Shown here: piece after piece, positions 57,101-64,000 of the stretch
How positions within the stretch are numbered: position 1 is the stretch's first letter
Layout of the letters: each line of letters begins with the position of its first letter
Assembly (NCBI RefSeq): GCF_048544455.1
Contig: NC_133538.1
Span: 440,446,311-440,510,310, forward strand
Length of the DNA stretch: 64,000 nt
Origin: Silene latifolia
Taxonomy: Eukaryota > Streptophyta > Magnoliopsida > Caryophyllales > Caryophyllaceae
Direction: 5' to 3'
Notes under the pieces: model-generated
The model's input: the letters and a program-made list of their open reading frames with translations, nothing else
What the model was told of the DNA's origin: nothing
Databases searched by the model: none
Position numbers and translations under genes: made by a program

Positions 57101-58661
57101 TGATAGGTTCTAGGTCGTCACAACCAAATCAAACCTTAATTTATACTCAAAAAACAACTAGTATAGCAGTAAGTAGAGATCGAACCCAAAGGATGATTTG
57201 TTTCAAGAGTTATCAATGCAATTAGCTATGTCTCGTGTCACGAATTGGAGTTGTGTTTGTATTCTAAACTACTACAAGAATTAACAACCAAATGTAAACA
57301 AATGAAAACTAAAGCAAGTAAATAGATGAAGATGTAAACAATATAAGGAAAACACTAGTGTGTCATGGGATTATAGGGGAGAACAAAGGGAGATTCACAT
57401 ATAAATGAGTCTAAAATTAATCAAAGTTGTAGTCGGATTACGACTGAGGCTCTCAATCTTACGGACCAACCTAGGTTAAGTCGGGTTAGCTCTCGGGTAC
57501 ACCTAGTCTCCCTACCAACATCATGCAAGGTCTAACTACTCCTAAGGCTCTCGATCTTATAGGAGAAGTTGAATAGATAGAGATTTATGCAAGGTTGTCA
57601 ATCAAACATTTTATCAAGCATAACATGTGTATTAGTTGAAACCACAACATTCAATCAATAAGATAGACTCATTAAGCATGGATTCTACCCTCTAATCATC
57701 CCATAATCCCCAATTAACCTTAGCTAAGAGCTTACTTACTACACATCGTGATTTTCATGTTAATGGTGTCATACATCATAACAAAGAAGAACATGATGAT
57801 TAAGCAAAGTATTTAAAAAAGGATTAACAAAATATTTAAGTTGAGATTAAGGGATTATATCAACTTAAGAGATGAAAAAAATAAGGAAGAACAATAGAAG
57901 AAGTCCTTGATTGGATCAATAATTGTCACCTTCTTCAATAAAAACCCAAGAAATCTTCAATTACAAGAGTAGATCAAAGACAAATTAAGGAAATATTAAT
58001 CTAATTAAATAGGTTTTTGAGTTGTTAATTCTAGTTTTAAGTGTTTTTCCTCAAATTAATTACAAGAGGGTATTTATATCAAGTGCAAGTTTAGGGTTAA
58101 CTAAGGGGTTAAATGAAGTGTTGGCCCTTTAAAAGAATCGGTCGCTTTGCTAGACCCAGAGGAGCTCATGGGGATTGGTCTTGGAATGGTCATCACTGCT
58201 CGTCAACTAGTGGATCTCCTTGATGGCTAGTTCAAGTCGAGTTGGGACTCGCTCGAGTCAATGGTCAGCCCGCTCGAGTCATGGCATTACTTGCTCGAGT
58301 CAGATGCTGGTAAGCTCGGAGTCAGTCTAGCTTTCCTCTCCCTTGGTCTTCGCTGCCCCATAACTTGTGGGGATTGATCCTGTGTCGTGAGGATTGACTC
58401 TTCATTGCCCGAACACTTTATTTTTTCATCTACCGGTCTTTGGCTTTGGTCTCCGCTTGATGCTTGGCCGTTAGATACCTCCATTTAGCTCCAAAATGCT
58501 CATTAATGTAAGGTTAGCGCTCTTTTTCTACGAATGACACAAAACCTTATAGAATAGCCAATAGGAAGCTAAAGATATATGAAATGACCCTAATTGTCAC
58601 AAAAAGCATGCAAAACTAGGCTATTTAGGGGACTAAAAGCGCGTAAATATGAATCACGTCA
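57101..58661 (-). repeat. Solo LTR related to the TCGATCGA family
   Basis: 1561 bp, TGATAGG...CACGTCA, with imperfect 5-bp target copies ATGGA/ATGGG. It shares with the TCGATCGA LTRs the TGATA start, a GTAAGTAGAGATCGA stretch just inside, an internal TATA box (minus, 58071-58080, GATATAAATA) and an AGGCTA...GCGTAAAT end. There is no internal region on either side, so it is a solo LTR. Its motif cluster is GCTCGAGTC rather than TCGATCGA. Confidence 0.75.
58251..58324. promoter_or_regulatory. GCTCGAGTC array at exact 21-bp steps
   Basis: CTCGAG (last one CTCGGAG) begins at 58252, 58273, 58294 and 58315. The 12-bp spacers between motifs are unrelated to one another, so only the motif and the spacing are kept. 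It lies upstream of the minus-strand TATA box, as the TCGATCGA clusters do. Confidence 0.7.
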
Positions 58662-58898
58662 ATGGGATAGAAATTCAATGGCCTACGATAATATATTCAA
58701 TGCGACGAACTCGGAGAAATAATAAATTCTGCTTTTGTTTCACCAAATGAAGTATTACGGAGTATTTTATGAAGCCACTTTCATTTTATGTGAGAATAAA
58801 ATTTTCGGATTTTAAAAACGATATTTGGAATGGAAATGGTTTAAGAAATTTGGATTCTCTTCTTAAAATTTATTTATGCCTGAAATTAATTGACACGG
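58662..58898. other. Short unique segment between two LTR elements
   Basis: No gene or repeat seen. It ends CACGG, which would be the left TSD of the next element. Confidence 0.5.
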
Positions 58899-61039
58899 TG
58901 TAACACCCCCATTTATTTAGGAGCCTTTAGTAAGACATTCCCAATAAATAGGACTGTTACCATCTCGGTTGCCCGAGGTAAATGATACAAATTAAAACAA
59001 ACCAAAGTACTTTAATAACTTTAACTGGAAAAAAATGGTTTTATTACATTGCCAACCGATTAAATTTAAACCTTAACATTACAATTTACTACGCATCGGA
59101 AATTACATAAATAAAGTTGTATAAGTCAACTAAGTGATCTAGACAACAACTATGGTCCAAGTCGAGCTCACGTCCCAATGCTCCCAAGTCAACTAATCTT
59201 AAGCACTTGTAAATCTGCTCCCCATTTATGGTTCATCACAGGTGTCCACGAATACACTGTCAACCATGAGGTTGAGTAGAAAACTAAACAATGAATAAGA
59301 ATACAACAATCTGCAATAGCCCTGTTACACAAATAGATTCCACAATCACATTTCGTCCACTTCACACCACGGCACACAACCACTTCTAGACATACAGTCA
59401 TACTCCACTTCTAGACACACAGTCATACTGCAGGACACACAGTTCAATGGACACACAGTCCCGCCTGAGACACACAGTTTGGTTATACTGGACACACAGT
59501 CCCGCCTCAGACACACAGACTGGATACACACAAAACTCATGTCCCAACTCCAACAACAATCAATAATAATGTCAGTGTCTGTAATATAACCAAACAAACA
59601 CGATATAAAATAATGGCATAAGGCAGAAAATCTAGCTAGGCAATAAAAGATCGTTGTAAACAGTTAAACTCATCCTTCACCAATCCTCCACAACGTACAA
59701 TTAATCCATCTTTTAGTAGTAACAGAAATAAGACAAGATTTAGTAGTTTCCTACCTTTTGGCAAATCCGCACACACAAGCCCAGTTAGTAATCATCTTCT
59801 ACAATGCCGAAGTCTACGATTATAATAACCTATACACTAATTATTATGAACTAACAAATTAACTATTTCACTACCCATTATAAATTAATTAAGCTAACTA
59901 GTTTATTATCATTTACTCTTTCTTTAACTAATTAAGCCATTATAACTTTAATAGACCGTAACCTCACCATTGCTTACTATACATACTCAACATGGCCATT
60001 ACCTCCAACCTATCCTACTCACCTTCACACACACCACGCTCATCACCAACCATCACGCACAACACCATGGCCACCCAAAGACATAACCCCACGACCTCAC
60101 TTAGCAACCAGCATCAACAACGCTACACTTCAACAACGCTACACTTCAACAACCTCGGCCAGAATACAAAATCCAAAACAGAGGACTACGGCGTCGCCGC
60201 GACGGCAACGAAACAGCCCGAGACAATTATCATTCCGCTACCCGTCAAGAAACTAAGCTGTGGTACAAATTTTGTATGATAACTCGATTCCTATGAGGAT
60301 TATGGCCTTGGCGAAACTCTGCCGAAACCGACTCAAAACACAGACCCTACTGCTACTATCCAACCCGTCATATGAAATTAAAACGACCCCAATTTGTAAT
60401 TAAGAACATCCTTAAGTGCACTCTCAACAATAAATAGCGAAGTACCTATAACCCGACTCCAAATCGAGCCGAAACAAGAGTATACGGCCTGCCAAACCCG
60501 ACATCTAACCCGACTCTAAACAAACTCAATATCCAATGCTTGATTAAAAGAACACTTACCGCTATCATGGTTAAGGAGGGGACGAAGGCATGAGTGTAGT
60601 AACGCCAACTCGCCACGCTAACTCGCTCTCGTTCTCGTTCTTATTCTCATTCGCGCCGCTCTCGGTCTCTCTCTCTCTTTTCTTTCTTTCTTGTCTTTGC
60701 GTGAAACAATATAATACGGGGAAGGGTAGGGAAGTATTTATGGGTTTGCTTTCCTTATTACTCCGTATAATAATAGTAGTGCAATATTTAGTATAAGGTA
60801 CAATATTAATTATTAGTATTATTATTGAAGGGGTTAGCTAAGTATTACCAAAATATTATAACAATAAAATATAATATATACTAGTGTCATAGTACTTTAA
60901 CATGTCGAAATAGTTATCCCTCCGTCTCACCGCTATATTAACTGAATAATATCCTAATAATATATAACGACTACCGAGTAATTCTATTAAAAACGTTTCT
61001 TATAATATATAGTTTATTCTAAAAGTACGGGGTATTACA
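58899..61039 (-). repeat. 3' LTR of a deleted gypsy element
   Basis: 2141 bp, TGTAACACCCCC...GGTATTACA. On the minus strand it follows a purine tract (AAGGGGGAGAGAC, 61040-61054). Matches 62607-64000. It includes a GACACACAGT cluster at 59389-59519. A 95-codon plus-strand frame at 59992 is conserved in the other LTR only because LTRs are copies. Confidence 0.85.
59389..59519. repeat. GACACACAGT motif cluster in LTR
   Basis: Seven copies start at 59389, 59414, 59434, 59450, 59469, 59491 and 59510: steps 25, 20, 16, 19, 22, 19. Intervening bases differ. The same cluster lies at about 63084-63220 in the other LTR. Confidence 0.8.
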
Positions 61040-62606
61040 GTCTCTCCCCCTTAAATGGAACTTCGTCCCGAAGTTCACCATACTTACCCAACTCGGATGC
61101 CCACAATGATGAACTACTATATCGAATAAAATGTCATTAAGTCAAAAAAATGTCAGGGTATTACATTCTACCTCCGTTAAAATAAACTTCGTCCCGAAGT
61201 TTCCTATTCATCCCAAATACCAACAACTCTGAGGTTCCGTGGTCTTATCCGAAACTCTCTCTCTCAAACACTTCCGCCTTTCTCCTCTGTATCTCTCACA
61301 TGGCAAAGGATCAACTGACTAGTTTCCTCAAACAAGATATCAGGGTAATTATTGCTATAAGCCTCACCCTAGGTTTTACCTCAAATTAATATAGACACCC
61401 TTATTCCCTTAGGTCCCCTCAAAGACACTTTCTTTTTATAACAATCAGTAAAAGCTCCATATTTATCCCAAGTTCCGACAATTAAAAACAAAATACTAAC
61501 CCTGTCTTCAAACTCACCGTAAGACACAAAATCATTGTCCCATATATAATCTTTCTTGATTTCCCGTACTTCAACGGCATAGCCTTTCATATATATTAAA
61601 CTCCCGCTACACAAGGCATACTAGTAGCCATATATTTGAACCTGACTTCATGGCTATGCGTCATTCCCATTACACAAACACACCTTCTTGTAAGCACTTT
61701 ATGATTTTCCTATTAACCAAATTCTACTAACTCCAACTAGTCAACCTTTTAATTAACCAAATACTCACTTTTATCACCCAAACTATCTAATCTAAGTCAA
61801 AATAGTACTCCAATACCCAGACTATCATTCTCACTTATAAATACTTCTAGACTCTCAAAACGCTCTATAATATAACCCAGCGCTCATACAATAAAAAAAT
61901 AGAAAATTATCTATAGGTACTATTACCGTTATTAATAGTATGTAATAAAAAAAAATCCATCCCACAACATGTCTCTCTGCACTTTCATTTTATATCCCAA
62001 CCTCGTGGTCTAGTTCTAGCCATAGCTACATAGCCGTGTGCACCATCCAAAGTCCAACAACAATTCCCCATATTACTAAATCAATTTCTAAGCATTAAAT
62101 ACCATAAACTTAAGTACAGGATTCGAGATAACACGTTCCGCATATCACTGGACATGATACTACTATAACATCCAACCACATAATCAATATCAATGCCACA
62201 ATTAAGTTCATGCCCATGATCAAAACAATTCTCCATCTCATTCCCCATCCAATTCTCATCTTATCCAACAACGATATCAAATTCCATCATAAATATCACA
62301 TGGTCAAGCTATCATTTCATTCACAATACTTACCGTAATCCACCCTATAGCAATATTAGTAAAATTTATATCAAAATATTCAAATATACTATATATCTCC
62401 TTATAAATACCCCACTCCTCAAATTTCCTCTCAGGGTACCCGGTTCAAAACTGAGAGGGCCATGGTACGAATTAAGGGTGCCTTCTTAACCGCACTAAGA
62501 AGGGCACCTAACAGTTCCTACCCGGGGTTCATTTTATTTAGACACATCCTAAGTTCATTATTATTCATTAGTTAGGCCTGAGGATCGTTTTGCTCTGATA
62601 CCACTT
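61040..62606 (-). mobile_element. Interior of the deleted gypsy element
   Basis: Only about 1.57 kb. AACTTCGTCCCGAAGTT at about 61062 is the Tekay-like pre-LTR block on the minus strand, and a second copy with GGTATTACA lies at 61147-61202, the trace of another LTR start. No Gag or Pol domain is visible; the 77-codon frame at 61381 has no recognisable domain. Confidence 0.65.
62592..62603 (-). promoter_or_regulatory. PBS of the deleted gypsy element
   Basis: The minus strand reads TGGTATCAGAGC, initiator tRNA-Met type, 3 bp from the LTR end at 62607. Confidence 0.9.
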
Positions 62607-64000
62607 TGTAACACCCCCATTTAATCAAGACATTCCCAATAAATAGGACTGTTACCATCTCGGTTGCCCGAGGTAAATGATACAAATTAAAACAAACTAA
62701 AGTACTTTAATAACTTTAACTGAAAAACAAAATGGTTTTATTACATTGCCAACCGATTAAATTTAAACCTTAACATTACAATTTACTACGCATCGGAAAT
62801 TACATAAATAAAGTTGTATAAGTCAACTAAGTGATCTAGACAGCAACTATGGTCCAAGTCGAGCTCACGACCCAATGCTCCCAAGTCATCTAATCTTAAG
62901 CACCTGCAAATGTGCTCCCCATTTATGGTTCATCACAGGTATCCACGAATACACTGTCAACCATGAGGTTGAGTAGAAAACTAAACAATGAATAAGAATA
63001 CAGCAACCTGCAATAGCACTGTTACACAAATAGATTCCACAATCACATTTCGTCCACTTCACAGCACGGCACACTACCACTTCTAGACACACAGTCATAC
63101 TCCACTTCTAGACACACAGTCATACCCCAGGACACACAGTTCAATGGACACACAGTCCCGCCTCAGACACACAGTCTGGTTATATTGGACACACAGTCCA
63201 GCCTCAGACACACAGTCTGGATACACACAAAACTCATGTCGCAACTCCAACAACAATCAATATTAATGACAGTGCCAGTAATATAACCAAATGAACACGA
63301 TATAAAATAATGGCGTAAGGCAGAAAATCTAGCTAGGCAATAAAGGATCGTTGTAAATAGTTAAACTCATCCTTCACCAATCCTCCACAACATACAATTA
63401 ATCCATCTTTTAGTAGTAACAGAAATAAGACAAGATTTAGAAGTTTCCTACCTTTTAGCAAATCCGCACACACAAGCTCAGTTATTAGTCATCCTCTACA
63501 ACGCCGAAGTCTACAATTATAATTACATATACCCTAATTATTATGAACTAACAAATTAACTATTTCACTACCCATTATAAATTAATTAAGCTAACTAGTT
63601 TATTACCATTTACTCTTTCTTTAACTAATTAAGCCATTATAACTTTAATAGACCGTAACCTCACCATTGCTTACTATACATACTCAACATGGCCATTACC
63701 TCCAACCTATCCTACGCACCTTCACACACACCACGCTCACCACCAACCATCACGCACAACACCATGGCCAACCAAAGACGTAACCCCACGACCTTACCTA
63801 GCAACCAGCTCCAACAACGATACACTTCAACAACCTCGGCCAGAATACAAAATCAAAAACAGAGGACTACGGCGTTGCCGCAACGGCAACGAAACAGCCC
63901 GAGACAATTATCATTCCGCTACCCGTCAAGAAACTAAGCTGTGGTACAAATTTTGTATGATAACTCGATTCCTATGAGGATTATGGCCTTGGCGAAACTC
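62607..64000 (-). repeat. 5' LTR of the deleted gypsy element, cut by window end
   Basis: Matches the left LTR from its TGTAACACCCCC end, with a 14-bp deletion near its start. The left LTR's length predicts that it extends about 0.75 kb beyond the window. Confidence 0.88.

Noticed and set aside
59992..60279. 95-codon plus-strand open frame repeated at 63689-63937
   Set aside because: It lies inside an LTR on the opposite strand of the element. Its repetition is due to the LTR duplication, and the second copy is frame-altered.

Overview
This window is repeat-dominated, AT-rich nuclear DNA of a dicotyledonous plant. It shows plant LTR retrotransposons of several lineages (Ty1/copia, Tekay-type chromovirus, Tat/Ogre-like and tRNA-Asp-primed Athila-like), FAR1-type Mutator-like elements (MULEs), a Helitron, and one intact plant-specific DUF868 gene. 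The mix and the style of the TIRs would suit Caryophyllales, but that is a low-confidence inference. I see no rRNA, tRNA or CRISPR locus.

Layout. (1) 1-5341: a minus-strand copia element with gag, tRNA-Met PBS and 5' LTR; pol is not visible and would lie beyond the left edge. (2) 5342-8239: the leader of a minus-strand Tat/Ogre-like element with a tRNA-Arg-type PBS. (3) 8243-about 23493: its LTR, split by a Helitron (8861-9431) and by a large FAR1-type MULE (9656-22632) with a perfect 9-bp TSD. The MULE carries a plus-strand plant-mobile-domain-like gene and a minus-strand FAR1/FHY3-type transposase, both decayed, and is itself invaded by a 4.7-kb copia element (11095-15770). (4) 23576-48990: two deleted Tekay-type gypsy elements in tandem, sharing one central LTR (35667-38400). 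Both lack gag, protease and reverse transcriptase and keep only the RNase H end, integrase and chromodomain. Each has its integrase split by one copy of the same unusual non-autonomous LTR element (27829-34127 minus, 40590-47236 plus). (5) 48991-56500: a low-copy island with the DUF868 gene (50902-51837) and two small MULE-like elements. (6) 57101-58661: a solo LTR related to the non-autonomous family. (7) 58899-64000: a deleted gypsy element, minus strand, whose right LTR runs off the window.

The most remarkable finding is in the two 6.3-6.6 kb non-autonomous elements. Each carries four clusters (one per LTR, one in an internal ORF, one near the 3' end of the internal region), and each cluster has eight copies of the palindrome TCGATCGA (a few degenerate) separated by alternating steps of about 21 and 30 bp. 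The LTR clusters end about 70 bp upstream of a TATA box. In the ORF the same array encodes a 17-residue Arg-Ser-Ser repeat with exactly conserved spacing in both copies. The related solo LTR has, at the equivalent place, a different palindromic motif (GCTCGAGTC) at exact 21-bp steps. The spacing therefore appears to be conserved while the motif and the coding status change.
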